Shown here in pieces: positions 24,913-33,900 of a stretch of DNA of 64,000 nt. Under the pieces are notes generated by a model. It was not told the origin of the DNA. It was given only the letters and a program-made list of their open reading frames with translations, and searched no databases. Origin of the DNA: Streptosporangium roseum DSM 43021 (lineage in GTDB: Bacteria > Actinomycetota > Actinomycetes > Streptosporangiales > Streptosporangiaceae); assembly GCF_000024865.1 (NCBI RefSeq), contig NC_013595.1, forward strand, positions 6,510,001 to 6,574,000. The letters run 5' to 3'. The position numbers were made by a program, and so were the translations under genes. Within the stretch, counting starts at the first letter, position 1; every line of letters starts with the position of its first letter.

Positions 24913-25173
24913 ATGATATTGGACCGTGACAATTCGGCCCCCAGGTCTCCCGATGAGGAGTCAGACGGCCTGACTGAACTGCGTCGACTCCTCTTCGAGA
25001 CGATCCCGGGACCGACCGAGGAGGAGCACCGGCACATGCTCGACCAGACGTTCTCATCGGACGGCGGCGACCTCTCCCTGCTGCCCGATCCGCCGCCCGA
25101 TCCGGTCCTCCCCGTTCACGGCGAGGACCCGCTCGTCCACGGCGGGGATCCGCGCCCCGGCGGTGACGCGTGA
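24913..25173 (+). CDS. Small acidic protein coupled to the IniC-like gene, unknown function
   Basis: An 86-residue protein: MILDRDNSAPRSPDEESDG, then a helical ELRRLLFETIPGPTEEEHRHMLDQTF stretch and a Pro/Asp/Gly-rich tail. It has no membrane segment and I recognise no family. It is supported as a gene by the GAGG site 9 nt before the ATG, its place as first ORF of the operon, and a 4-base overlap (GTGA) of its stop with the IniC-like start. Translation coupling suggests a partner or regulatory subunit of the GTPase. Confidence 0.7.
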   Translation: MILDRDNSAPRSPDEESDGLTELRRLLFETIPGPTEEEHRHMLDQTFSSDGGDLSLLPDPPPDPVLPVHGEDPLVHGGDPRPGGDA

Positions 25174-27002
25174 CGGCCGGCCCGGCGGAGCTGCTGCGCC
25201 GCCTGTGCGACACCACCTCGGCCAAACTGGCCGGGGCCGAGCTGCGCGAGCGGGTGGGGCAGGTACGCGCCGGCCTCGACGCGCCGCTGCGGGTCGCGGT
25301 GGCGGGCTCGGTGAGCAGCGGTAAGTCCACCCTGGTGAACGCGCTGCTCGGGCTGCCCGTCGCTCCCGTGGACGCGGGCGAGTGCACCTTCGTGGTCACC
25401 CAGTACGAGTACGGCGAGGACGACGGCCGCATCACCGTCGAGCTCCTGGACGGCGGCGTGGCCCACTCCCGGCTGCTGCCCGGCCACCGGCTCCCCGCCG
25501 ACCTCGGCGTCGACGTGGCCCGCATCCGGCGCCTGCGCGTCACGCTGGACCTGCCGTCCCTGCGCGCGGTCACCATCATCGACACCCCCGGCATGAACAC
25601 GGTGACGGCCGCCAACGAGCGGGCCGCCAGGAGCATGCTGTTCGGCTCCGGCGAGGAGGACGACCGCGCACAGGCGATGATCTACGTGCTGCGCTATGTC
25701 CAGAAATTCGATGACAACGCCCTTGCCGAGTTCCGCGGTCTCACCGACGCGTGCGGCATGAGCTGCGTCAACACCCTCGCCGTGCTGGGCCAGGTCGACC
25801 GGCGCGGCGACGAGGACGACCCCTGGCCGACCGCGCGGCGGCTGGCGGCCAAGGGCTACCGGGATCTGCGCACCTCCGTCTTCGACGTGGTCCCGGTGAT
25901 CGGCCTGCTGGCCGAGACCGCGCGCGCGTGCCCGCTGGACGCCGAGGAGGTCGAGGCCCTGTCACGGCTGGCCGACCTCGACGAGGACGACCTGGAGGAC
26001 TACCTCCTGGACCTCAACGACTTCCGCTCGGCACCCGACCTCCCCGTGCCGGCCGGGATACGGCAGCGGCTGGTGGAGCGGCTGCACCGCTACGGCATCG
26101 CCACCGCGATCGGCGCGCTACGGCGGGGCGAGGCCTCCGACCCCGCCCGGCTCGCGGCCCACCTGCTGGAACGTTCGGGATACGCCTCGGCCGGACAGGC
26201 CGCGACCGGTTCCGTGGCCGCGGGCCTGGCCCACTTCGCCCGCCGCGCCGACCAGCTCAAGGCGCTCGACGCCCTGACCCGGCTCCGCCGGATCGCCCGC
26301 TCGCCCGCGATGGGCTCCGACCGCTCGACCCTGGACGCGCTGGCGGCCCAGCTCGACGAGAACCGGCCGATCGCGACCGCCCTGGGCGGTCTGCGGATCT
26401 TCGCCGCGGCCGAGGCCCTCGACCGGGGGACGCTGGTGCTGGACGAGGAGATGACCGCCGAGCTCCTCCTCCTGGCCCGCCACGACGACCCCGCCGAGCA
26501 GCTCGGCCTGCCCGCCGGAGCCTCGCAGCAGGAGATCGCCGCCGCGGCCACGGCGGCGTCCATGCGCTGGCGCACCCTCGCCATGATGAGCGAGGGCCGC
26601 ACCGGCGGGCACCGGGCCAGAGACGTGCTGACGGTCCTGGAGGACCTGGTCTCCACGGCCCTGGACGAGGGGCGCGGCCCGGCCGCCCCGGAGGGAGGCG
26701 GCCCGCTCCCCCCGATCCCCGTGGATCCCGCCGCGGTCGCGACCCTGCGCTCCTCCCCGATGCTCCCGGCCGGCGACCGGCACGCCATGGAGACCCTGCT
26801 CGCCGGCGCCGAGCTGGCGACCCAGCTCGGCGCGCCCCCCGGGACCCCGGGCGGCGAGCTCGCGGGCTACGCCGCCGCCCTGGGCGCCCGCTTCCGCGTC
26901 CTCTCCCACCGGCCGCTCTCCCTGCGGCAGCGGCGGGCGGCGGAGGCCCTCTGCGACGCCTGCGAGGACGTCTGGGCCCGGCACCACCAGGACGGTCCCT
27001 GA
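25170..27002 (+). CDS. IniC-like bacterial dynamin GTPase
   Basis: A 610-residue large GTPase. P-loop GSVSSGKST at 46-54; G3 DTPG at 138-141 after RAVTIIDTPGMNT; further blocks (LAVLGQVDRRGDE, VVPVIGLLAETAR, VPAGIRQRLVERLHRYGIATAI, LAAHLLERSGY) follow the order seen in Mycobacterium IniC, one of the isoniazid-induced dynamin-like proteins. The rest is helical stalk sequence without an obvious membrane segment. Dynamin-like proteins bind and deform or fuse lipid bilayers in a GTP-dependent way. It is followed 62 bp later by the IniA-like partner; as for other bacterial pairs, the two probably act together. Confidence 0.88.
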   Translation: MTAGPAELLRRLCDTTSAKLAGAELRERVGQVRAGLDAPLRVAVAGSVSSGKSTLVNALLGLPVAPVDAGECTFVVTQYEYGEDDGRITVELLDGGVAHSRLLPGHRLPADLGVDVARIRRLRVTLDLPSLRAVTIIDTPGMNTVTAANERAARSMLFGSGEEDDRAQAMIYVLRYVQKFDDNALAEFRGLTDACGMSCVNTLAVLGQVDRRGDEDDPWPTARRLAAKGYRDLRTSVFDVVPVIGLLAETARACPLDAEEVEALSRLADLDEDDLEDYLLDLNDFRSAPDLPVPAGIRQRLVERLHRYGIATAIGALRRGEASDPARLAAHLLERSGYASAGQAATGSVAAGLAHFARRADQLKALDALTRLRRIARSPAMGSDRSTLDALAAQLDENRPIATALGGLRIFAAAEALDRGTLVLDEEMTAELLLLARHDDPAEQLGLPAGASQQEIAAAATAASMRWRTLAMMSEGRTGGHRARDVLTVLEDLVSTALDEGRGPAAPEGGGPLPPIPVDPAAVATLRSSPMLPAGDRHAMETLLAGAELATQLGAPPGTPGGELAGYAAALGARFRVLSHRPLSLRQRRAAEALCDACEDVWARHHQDGP

Positions 27003-27064
27003 ACAACAGTGCCACCGGCGCGTTCCCCCTTCCCCTCCTCGCCCGACAGGAAAGACGGCATACC

Positions 27065-28990
27065 ATGACGACCCCCGACCCGAACGGCCCTGTGACCCGG
27101 CTGCTCCGCTACGCCAACGAGGTTCACTCGCTGGCCGGCCGGTGCGGCAGGGAGGACCTGGCGAAGGTGCTCGCCGCGTGCGCGGGCCGCTGGAAGGACG
27201 AGTGCACCGACATCGTGGTCGCCGGGGCACAGAAGCGCGGCAAGAGCCGCCTGCTGAACACGCTGGTGGGCCACCCCGACCTGCTCCCGGTCGACGCCGA
27301 CGTCGCCACCAACTGCTTCCTGTCCCTGCGTCGCGGCCCCGCCCTGACCGCCGTCGTGCACCGCAGCACCGACGGCGGGCCGGTCCAGACCCCGATCACC
27401 GTCGAGTCGATCCCCGACTACGCCTCGATGCGCGGCGACGCCGGCAAGCGCCGTGACGTCGTCAGCGTGGACATCACCCTCGACGCTCCCCTGCTCGACG
27501 GCCTGCGGCTGCTCGACACTCCCGGGGTGGACAGCCTGACCGTGGGGCACCGGCAGGTCACCGTCGCCATGCTCCAGCGGGCCGACGCGCTGCTCTTCAC
27601 GCTCAGCGCGCAGGACCAGCCGGTGCTCCGGCACGAGCTGGAGTTCCTCGCCGAGGCCGCCGAGCGGGTCCAGGCGATCGCGTTCGTGCTGACCAAGGTG
27701 GAGGACTCGGCCAACTGGCAGAGCCTGCAGGAGGAGAACAAGGCCCGGCTGAGGACCTTCGTGACCCAGGCCGTCGCGGAGAACCCGGCCAGGGCGGCGA
27801 CGCTGGGCCCGCTGCTGGAGGCGCCCTGGATCCCGGTGAGCTCCAAGCTCGCCGAGGCCGCCGAGGCCAAACGGCGGGAGGGCCGCCGGGAGCGCGCGGA
27901 CACGCTGCGCGCGCGTAGCGGCATGGACGTGCTGGAACGGCACCTGCGGGGCTTCGCCGAGGGCAGGGAGTCGGCCCGGGGCGCCACCGTGGTCGCCGCC
28001 GCGCTGTCGGTGCTGGGCGCGCTGACGGCCGGGGCCGAGGACGACGTCGCCGCGGGCTCGGACGACGAGGGCGACGTCACCGCCCGGCTCGCCGAGGTGG
28101 AGGCCGAGCTGACGGGGCTCGCCGAGCTGGCCGGCCGCCGCAGGGCGGGCGCGGTGGCCAACACCTTCCTCGGGCGCGAGGTGGCGGGGATCGTGGCGGC
28201 GCGGGTGGCCGAGATCCGCCAGCCGTACGAGAACGCGATCGCCACGCTGAAGACGCAGGCCCAGCTCGAGAAGTACATGGCGGAGCTGCCGGAGAGCGTC
28301 CAGCGCTCGCTGGAGGCCATCTGGTCGCAGATCGTCTACGACGTGGAGAACCTGGCGAAGGGCACCCTGAACGCCTTCGCCCGCGATCTCGGCCTCGATC
28401 CGGTGGAGCTCGCCGCCGACGGCCGGGCCATGCCCAGCCTGACGCAGGTCCAGGTCAAGGGGGATCTGGCGGCCGACGACCCGGGCCAGGTGGACCTGGT
28501 CCGGGACGTGCTGCCCGCCTCGTCGATGGGGTTGTCGTTCGGCGGCCTCGCCGCAGCCCTGCTCGGCCCGGTGGGCTTCCTCCTGGTCGCCCCGGCCATC
28601 GGGGCGGCCATCTTCATGGGACGGCGCTCCCTGGAGAAGGTCCAGCGCAGCCAGGCGGCGATCAGGGGGGCGCTCCGCGACCAGTTCGCGGTGGTCGCCC
28701 GGGAGATGACGCTCGACCTGGAGCGGATGGTGGCCACCTGGCGGGTCGGGGTCGAGCAGACGGCGGACGAGAGCCTCGTGCGGCGGCGCAAGGAGCTGGA
28801 GGGCAGGCGCGCCGAGCTGAAGACCTCCTCCACCCGGTCGGCGGCCGACCGGCGCAAGGCGCGGCAGTCCGGTGAGGACCGGATCGCCGCCATCGCCTCC
28901 CTCACCACGCGCGGACACGAGCTGCGCAAGGAGCTCGCGGCCGCGGTGGCCGCCCTCGGCGCCGCCCCGGCCGGGACACCCGGAAGCTGA
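27065..28990 (+). CDS. IniA-like bacterial dynamin GTPase
   Basis: A 641-residue large GTPase, almost the length of mycobacterial IniA. P-loop GAQKRGKS at 54-61 (IniA has a similar G-x2-K-x-GKS), G3 DTPG at 151-154, G4-like TKVED at 210-214. Long helical stalk regions surround a hydrophobic patch at about 489-519 (GLSFGGLAAALLGPVGFLLV...), the likely membrane-inserting paddle. It is expected to assemble on the inner face of the cell membrane with the IniC-like protein and remodel or seal it under stress. ATG 27065 is preceded by AGGAAAG; earlier in-frame sequence overlaps the iniC-like gene and is not conserved. Confidence 0.88.
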   Translation: MTTPDPNGPVTRLLRYANEVHSLAGRCGREDLAKVLAACAGRWKDECTDIVVAGAQKRGKSRLLNTLVGHPDLLPVDADVATNCFLSLRRGPALTAVVHRSTDGGPVQTPITVESIPDYASMRGDAGKRRDVVSVDITLDAPLLDGLRLLDTPGVDSLTVGHRQVTVAMLQRADALLFTLSAQDQPVLRHELEFLAEAAERVQAIAFVLTKVEDSANWQSLQEENKARLRTFVTQAVAENPARAATLGPLLEAPWIPVSSKLAEAAEAKRREGRRERADTLRARSGMDVLERHLRGFAEGRESARGATVVAAALSVLGALTAGAEDDVAAGSDDEGDVTARLAEVEAELTGLAELAGRRRAGAVANTFLGREVAGIVAARVAEIRQPYENAIATLKTQAQLEKYMAELPESVQRSLEAIWSQIVYDVENLAKGTLNAFARDLGLDPVELAADGRAMPSLTQVQVKGDLAADDPGQVDLVRDVLPASSMGLSFGGLAAALLGPVGFLLVAPAIGAAIFMGRRSLEKVQRSQAAIRGALRDQFAVVAREMTLDLERMVATWRVGVEQTADESLVRRRKELEGRRAELKTSSTRSAADRRKARQSGEDRIAAIASLTTRGHELRKELAAAVAALGAAPAGTPGS

Positions 28991-29038
28991 CCCGCCCTCC
29001 CCCGGTGGCCGCCCCTCGCCCGGGACGGGCGGCCGCCG

Positions 29039-29193
29039 GAGCGGCAGGTGCACCAAGGTCACGGCCGGCGACCGTCGGAGCGGCAGGTGCACCAAGGTCG
29101 GCGGGCCGGTCGCGAGTGGTCCCGGCCGGCCGTCAGAGCGGCAGGTGCACCAGGGTCGCGGGCCGGTCGCGGGTGGTCCCGGCCGCGTCCGCG
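29039..29193. repeat. Tandem duplication of the 3' end of the Hsp70-like gene
   Basis: GAGCGGCAGGTGCACCARGGTC occurs three times, at 29039-29060, 29078-29099 and 29136-29157. The last copy is the end of the Hsp70-like reading frame (encoding LVHLPL). The unit 29078-29135 is a near copy of 29136-29193 (58 bp, including GGGCCGGTCGCGRGTGGTCC), and the first copy is a shorter remnant. The duplications run past the stop codon into the gap between the convergent iniA-like and Hsp70-like genes. Confidence 0.88.
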
Positions 29194-31718
29194 GGACGAT
29201 GCAGGCAGAGCAGCCCCGTGGGGACCCGGGCGACCGGCTCGAACATCCCCGGCGTGCGGTGCACCTCCCGCGCCCCTCCCGGGGTGACGTGCAGGAGCCT
29301 GCTGCGCCCCGCGTCCTGCATGGTCATCCACATCGAGTCGCCGTCGACGACCAGTCTCGGGCGCTCCCAGCGGTGGCGGGAGGTGAGATGGCCGGCCAGG
29401 GTCGCCGACTGCTTGCCCATCAGGAACTCCAGCGTGTGGGACCGCTGGTCGAAGATCCTGACCGACCAGCCCCGGGCGGGGCTCACCTGGTCGGCGCCGA
29501 CCGCGTAGATCTGGTTCCCGGCGGGGAACCAGCGCAGGGCGCCGGCCGGGGGCCGCGGCATGACCAGCTTGGTCTGCCCGTCCGCGGTGTCCGCCTCAAG
29601 CCCCGCCGAGCTGGAGGTGAACCATCTGCCGTTGTGCAGGACCACCTGGTGGAGCCAGCTCCGCCCCGGCTCCCGCACCGTGGGGCGCACGGCGCCGCCG
29701 GGATCGACCAGGCACAGCACCTGCCACGGCCTGAAGTCCTGGTGCCGGTTCTGGAATATCGGCTTGTTGCTGCTGAACTGCCCGAGGACCACCGTGCAGC
29801 CCGGCGCGCCCACGGAGGGCGACGGCTCGGTGCCGCTGGGCCCCTCCTGGTCGAGCAGGCGGCGCAGCCTGTTGTCCTCGTTCACGAACCACCGGGCGTA
29901 CGGGCCCAGGTCGCGGGTCGGGGGTGCCTGGAAGAAGAATCCACCGCCCAGGTCGAGCTCGATCATCGCCAGGTGCCCGGTCTCCCCCCAGGGCAGGCCC
30001 ACCGTGGTGTCGACCGCGACGGTCTGCCGGGGCTGGAAGAAGACCCATGCCGTACGGCCGTGGGCGATCACGGTGGGATCGCCCCACATCTGCAGCGGAT
30101 GGGTGGCGCGGATGGCCAGATCGGAGCTGAGCGTGCGGACCAGCACCTGTGCCGGGCCGACCTGCTCCACCGCCACGACGCCCTCGCGCGAGGCGGCCCA
30201 CTCCACCAGCCTGCCGAAGCCGAGCTCGCGGTCGTGGCGGCCCTCGATCCCGTCGAGCCTGCGCAGGAGGTGACCGCTGTCGAAGGCCTGGTGGACGAAG
30301 ACCCGGCCCGCCTCGGCGCGCGCCTCCAGCACGCCGTCCAGCACCTTCTCGATCCCCTTGACCGTGGGACCGTCGGTGGGGGCGCCCGTCCCGGCGGGGA
30401 CGACCGCGTGACCTCCGGTGGGCGCGCCCGCCGGGCCACCGGCGTTCGCGGGCCCGGTGGGGCTCCCGGCACCCGCGGCCGGGCCCGTGAATACCTGGTG
30501 CCCGCCCGCCGTACCGGCCGGCACCCGATGACCTCCGGTCGGGCCGGTCCGCGGACCGGCGTGCGGGCCGGTGACGGCCTGCGCCGTCCCGGCCGCCGCG
30601 CCCGTCGCCGGACCGGTGCTCCGGGCGGGGTCGCGGTGCTCGACCTTGAGCTTCCAGGCGAGCTGCGCGGCGCCGTAGGCGACGACGATCTTCGGGTCGT
30701 CGTAGGTCCGCACCCGGTCCCCGAGGCGCTCGCGCACGACCTTCTGGACCAGCGGCATCCGGCTGGCCCCACCGGTCATGAACACCGCGCCCAGCTCCTC
30801 CTCCCGGATCCCGGAGCCCCGGATCGTCTCGTCCAGGATGTCGACCGTCCTGACGATCTCCCCTCCGATGAGGTCCTCCAGGTCGGTCCTGCTGATGTGC
30901 ACGTCCTCGTTGATGCCGACCACGTAGTGGGAGGAGGTATCGAACTTCGACAGCGACTCCTTCGCCTCCCTGGCCATCTTGAGCAGGTCGGCGGCGTAGC
31001 TCACGTAGCGCCGCTCCGGGCTCGTGGTCACCTGCTGCCACCATTCGGGGTCGAGGCGCTCGATCTGGGCGCCGAGGAAGGCGAAGACCTGCTCGTCGAA
31101 CCCCTCACCGCCGATCTCGTCGCTGCCGCCCGGCTCCCCCAGGACGCTGAAGTCGCCGCCGTCCACGCTGAGCACGGCGGCGTCGAACGTGCCGCCGCCG
31201 AGGTCGTAGACGGCCAGGTGCGATCCGCCCGCCGCCCTCCCGGCGGAGGCGAAGTAGCGGGCCGAGGCCACGGGCTCGTCGATGAGCACGATCCGCACGC
31301 CGCGCACGACCTTCCTGGCCGCCGCCAGGAGCACGGCCTTGCGGTCCGCGCCCCAGGCCACCGGGTGGGTCAGCGCGACGCACTCGGGGGCCGCACCGTC
31401 GAACCGCCGCCGCCCCTCGGTCACGAACAGCTCAAGCAGAGCCGCCATGGCGTCGGTCACGTCCACCGGGACCCCGCCGAGCAGCATCCGGCCGCGGCCG
31501 ACGTAGCGCTTGGGGTTGCGCTCGACGCGTTCGGGGCTGATCGCGATCCCCCGCTGGGCGATCCGGCCTGCCACCAGAGTTCCGTGCTCGTCGAGCATGA
31601 CGGCGGAGGGAATGCGCCGTTCCCCCTCGACCTCCAGGATGTCGAAGCGTCCTTCGGCGGCTATCACCCCGGCGGAGAAGCTCGTCCCGAGATCGACACC
31701 GAGGCACCACTGCGCCAT
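29133..31718 (-). CDS. Hsp70-type ATPase with non-canonical C-terminal region
   Basis: An 861-residue protein. Residues 1-360 are a complete actin/Hsp70 ATPase: phosphate 1 CLGVDLGTSFSA, IDEPVASA at 146-153, phosphate 2 DLGGGTFD at 172-179, adenosine motif VFMTGGASRMPLV at 312-324. Residues about 361-455 are a Gly/Pro/Thr-rich linker. The remaining 400 residues do not resemble the Hsp70 substrate-binding domain; they are beta-rich, with repeated Trp/Phe blade-like segments (WVFFQPRQ, GGRWFTSSSAG-type, LRWFPAGNQIYAVGAD, MWMTMQDAGRS), possibly a beta-propeller. The linked IniA/IniC-like pair and GrpE-like gene suggest an ATP-driven chaperone of the dynamin system. GAGGAGGGGA precedes the ATG. 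Confidence 0.85.
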   Translation of the reverse strand: MAQWCLGVDLGTSFSAGVIAAEGRFDILEVEGERRIPSAVMLDEHGTLVAGRIAQRGIAISPERVERNPKRYVGRGRMLLGGVPVDVTDAMAALLELFVTEGRRRFDGAAPECVALTHPVAWGADRKAVLLAAARKVVRGVRIVLIDEPVASARYFASAGRAAGGSHLAVYDLGGGTFDAAVLSVDGGDFSVLGEPGGSDEIGGEGFDEQVFAFLGAQIERLDPEWWQQVTTSPERRYVSYAADLLKMAREAKESLSKFDTSSHYVVGINEDVHISRTDLEDLIGGEIVRTVDILDETIRGSGIREEELGAVFMTGGASRMPLVQKVVRERLGDRVRTYDDPKIVVAYGAAQLAWKLKVEHRDPARSTGPATGAAAGTAQAVTGPHAGPRTGPTGGHRVPAGTAGGHQVFTGPAAGAGSPTGPANAGGPAGAPTGGHAVVPAGTGAPTDGPTVKGIEKVLDGVLEARAEAGRVFVHQAFDSGHLLRRLDGIEGRHDRELGFGRLVEWAASREGVVAVEQVGPAQVLVRTLSSDLAIRATHPLQMWGDPTVIAHGRTAWVFFQPRQTVAVDTTVGLPWGETGHLAMIELDLGGGFFFQAPPTRDLGPYARWFVNEDNRLRRLLDQEGPSGTEPSPSVGAPGCTVVLGQFSSNKPIFQNRHQDFRPWQVLCLVDPGGAVRPTVREPGRSWLHQVVLHNGRWFTSSSAGLEADTADGQTKLVMPRPPAGALRWFPAGNQIYAVGADQVSPARGWSVRIFDQRSHTLEFLMGKQSATLAGHLTSRHRWERPRLVVDGDSMWMTMQDAGRSRLLHVTPGGAREVHRTPGMFEPVARVPTGLLCLHRPADAAGTTRDRPATLVHLPL

Positions 31719-31926
31719 GTCCCCTCCTCGTAGATACGGACCCGATCATCTCGCATCCACGGACCACGGCGGGAGCGCGGGCGGGCCCGCCGGGAACGGT
31801 CCAGGCGACGCGTGAGGATCGCCGAGGCGGGCGCGGAGCGGGCGACCACGTCCCTGCGGCCCGCGGTGGTCCGTCCCTGCGGCCCGCGGCGGTCCAGTGA
31901 TCTTCCCGGTGCCCCGCGGGGTGCCC

Positions 31927-32883
31927 TCAGGTGTCGCCGGTCCCGCCGTCAGGGCGGACGGCCAGGGCGGCGAGGACGCGGGCGAACTCCGGCGGCGGGG
32001 CCACCACCAGCCGGGTCTGCCCTTCCTGGCTGACCAGGTCGGCCCGGATCAGGGTCAGGCGGCCGTCGTGCCACCAGTAGACCTGCGGGCTGAGCGCCCC
32101 GGCGCCCCGGTCGAACTCCCGCTGGGCGAACAGTCGCAGCCGCTCGATCGCGCGGACCACCCCGATGCCCTCGACCGCGTGGACGACCAGCGTGGCGGGA
32201 TCGGGCAGCACGACGAGCACGCCGTCGGCGGGGACGATCAGGTAGTCGTCCAGGCAGCGCAGGTGGGCGGCGGCGCTCACGGTGGGGCCGCTCAGCCGCC
32301 GGATCGCCACCCCGCCGAGGTCGGCTTCGGCGACCGAGAGCGGCTCGTCGCCGCGGGCGTTGCCGGCGGCCAGGTCCAGCGCCTGGGCGGCGGTGATCGG
32401 CCAGCAGCCGGCCTCCTCCGGGCGGACCGGGCGTCCGGCCGCGCCGTGCCCGACGGTGAGCACCTCCACCAGGTCGGTGCTGAGGTGGCGGCCGACCACC
32501 CGGGCCGTCCCCAGGTCGTCGTCGAGCCGGATCCTGGTCCGCAGCAGCGGGCGGACCTGGTCCAGGTCACAGGCGTCGAACGGCTCGTCCACCGTCGCCA
32601 GGGCGTGGGACAGGTGCTCGGAGACGAGCATCGGCCAGTCCTCCCGCGAGCGCCGGCGCGCCTCCGTGTGCAGCCCGGTCAGCCGCACCACGATCCGGCG
32701 GGGGCCCGACAGCGTCAGCGTGCCGCCGTCGGGGGCGAAAGAGCAGGTGTATCCCAGGGAGTCGGCGACCAGCGCGAGCAGGGAGTCGAGATCCACTTCC
32801 TCGACCGGACGCGACGGCCTCTCGGCCTGCCGGTCACGATGCCGGTTGGTCTGCCGGTCACGGTGCCGCCGGAACAGCCTCAC
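31927..32883 (-). CDS. Hypothetical protein upstream of the Hsp70-like gene
   Basis: A 318-residue soluble protein. The first 23 residues are basic with a duplicated RHRDRQ segment. The body alternates alpha and beta: a GPRRIVVRLTGLHTEARRR block, WPMLVSEHLSHALATVDEP, LRTRIRLDDDLGTARVVGRHLSTDLVEVLTVG, and FDRGAGALSPQVYWWHDGRLTLIRADLVSQEG. A faint similarity to DUF1444 (YtpQ-type) proteins is possible, but I am not sure. It is on the same strand as and 208 bp upstream of the Hsp70-like gene, so it may be the first gene of that unit. No motif gives a function. Confidence 0.75.
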   Translation of the reverse strand: MRLFRRHRDRQTNRHRDRQAERPSRPVEEVDLDSLLALVADSLGYTCSFAPDGGTLTLSGPRRIVVRLTGLHTEARRRSREDWPMLVSEHLSHALATVDEPFDACDLDQVRPLLRTRIRLDDDLGTARVVGRHLSTDLVEVLTVGHGAAGRPVRPEEAGCWPITAAQALDLAAGNARGDEPLSVAEADLGGVAIRRLSGPTVSAAAHLRCLDDYLIVPADGVLVVLPDPATLVVHAVEGIGVVRAIERLRLFAQREFDRGAGALSPQVYWWHDGRLTLIRADLVSQEGQTRLVVAPPPEFARVLAALAVRPDGGTGDT

Positions 32884-32922
32884 GCATGCATCCCCTCTGC
32901 CGGTTTCCTCCTAGGTCCGCAC

Positions 32923-33870
32923 CTAGACTGCCTCCACGGGGTCGATGATTGAGCCGGTCAGAGAGCACGATTCTGCATCAATAGCACCAAGTGCCCCTAG
33001 GAGCACACTGAACTGTGGTGATCCGTGTCCCACCGGCAATCCGGCGATCACCGGCACCCCGAGCGGCGCGAGCCGCTCCTCCAGCGTCGGGTAGGGATCG
33101 CCGCAGCCCTCCCAGGAGCCCAGGACGAACCCGGCGGCGCCGTCCAGCGCCCCCGACCGCAGAAGCTGGGTGAGCATCCGGTCGATCCGGTAGGGCTGCT
33201 CGCCGACGTCCTCCAGCAGCACGATCCGCCCGCGCGCCCGCAGCCCGTACGGCGTGCCGCACAGCGCGGCCAGCAGGCTGAGGTTGCCGCCCGTGACCGG
33301 GGCGACGACATCGCCCGGCACGATCACCCGGTCTCCGGTGATCGGCGGCGCGTCACCGAACAGGGCCGCGCTGAAGTGCCCGAAGGAGCGGGGCTCCGGT
33401 CCTTCGGGGTCGCTGATCGTGGCGCAGGCGGGCATGGGCCCGAACCAGGAGGCGACGCCCAGCTCGACGGCGAACGCCCGGTGCAGCGCGGTGACGTCGC
33501 TGGAGCCGGCCAGCGTCTTGGGCCCGGCGGCGCGCAGCGCGTCCCAGTCGAGCAGGTCCAGGATCCGGGTGGCGCCGTAGCCGCCCCGGGCGCAGATCAC
33601 CGCGGCCACGGCGGGATCGCACCAGGCCTCCTGCAGGTCCGCGGCCCGGTCGGCGTCGGATCCGGCCAGGTAGCGGTCGCGGTCGAGCGCGTGGGCCCCG
33701 GTGACGACCTTCAGGCCGAGGCCTTCGAGGACGCGGGCTCCGCGCGCCAGCCGTACCGGGTCGGGAGGCCCGCACGGAGCCACCAGCGCCACCACGTCGC
33801 CGGCGCGCAGCGGAGGCGGGACGATCATGCCTTCTGGCCGGGCTGCGATGGACGTGGCCGGTTCGTTCAC
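32923..33870 (-). CDS. LD-carboxypeptidase / MccF-like S66 serine peptidase
   Basis: A protein of up to 315 residues. S66 motifs: ICARGGYGATRILDLLDW, the nucleophile Ser in LAGSSDVTALH, the catalytic Glu in LLEDVGEQPYRIDRML and the His in LPVGHGSPQFSVLLGA. Family members trim the terminal D-Ala from L,D-tetrapeptides of recycled murein or inactivate microcin C-type peptide-nucleotides. GTG 33870 gives the longest form; ATG 33828, just before PPPLRAGDVVALVAPCG, may be the real start, and neither has a well-spaced ribosome binding site. Divergent from the sulfotransferase gene with only 30 bp between. Confidence 0.88.
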   Translation of the reverse strand: MNEPATSIAARPEGMIVPPPLRAGDVVALVAPCGPPDPVRLARGARVLEGLGLKVVTGAHALDRDRYLAGSDADRAADLQEAWCDPAVAAVICARGGYGATRILDLLDWDALRAAGPKTLAGSSDVTALHRAFAVELGVASWFGPMPACATISDPEGPEPRSFGHFSAALFGDAPPITGDRVIVPGDVVAPVTGGNLSLLAALCGTPYGLRARGRIVLLEDVGEQPYRIDRMLTQLLRSGALDGAAGFVLGSWEGCGDPYPTLEERLAPLGVPVIAGLPVGHGSPQFSVLLGALGAIDAESCSLTGSIIDPVEAV

Positions 33871-33900
33871 CTCCCAAACGGTGCCACACTGGGCTCACAT

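Noticed and set aside
26867..29095. A 742-residue open frame on the minus strand opposite the dynamin genes
   Set aside because: It is a shadow of high third-position GC in the real plus-strand genes: compositionally biased (His/Arg/Gly/Gln), no domain, and it covers two well-supported GTPases.
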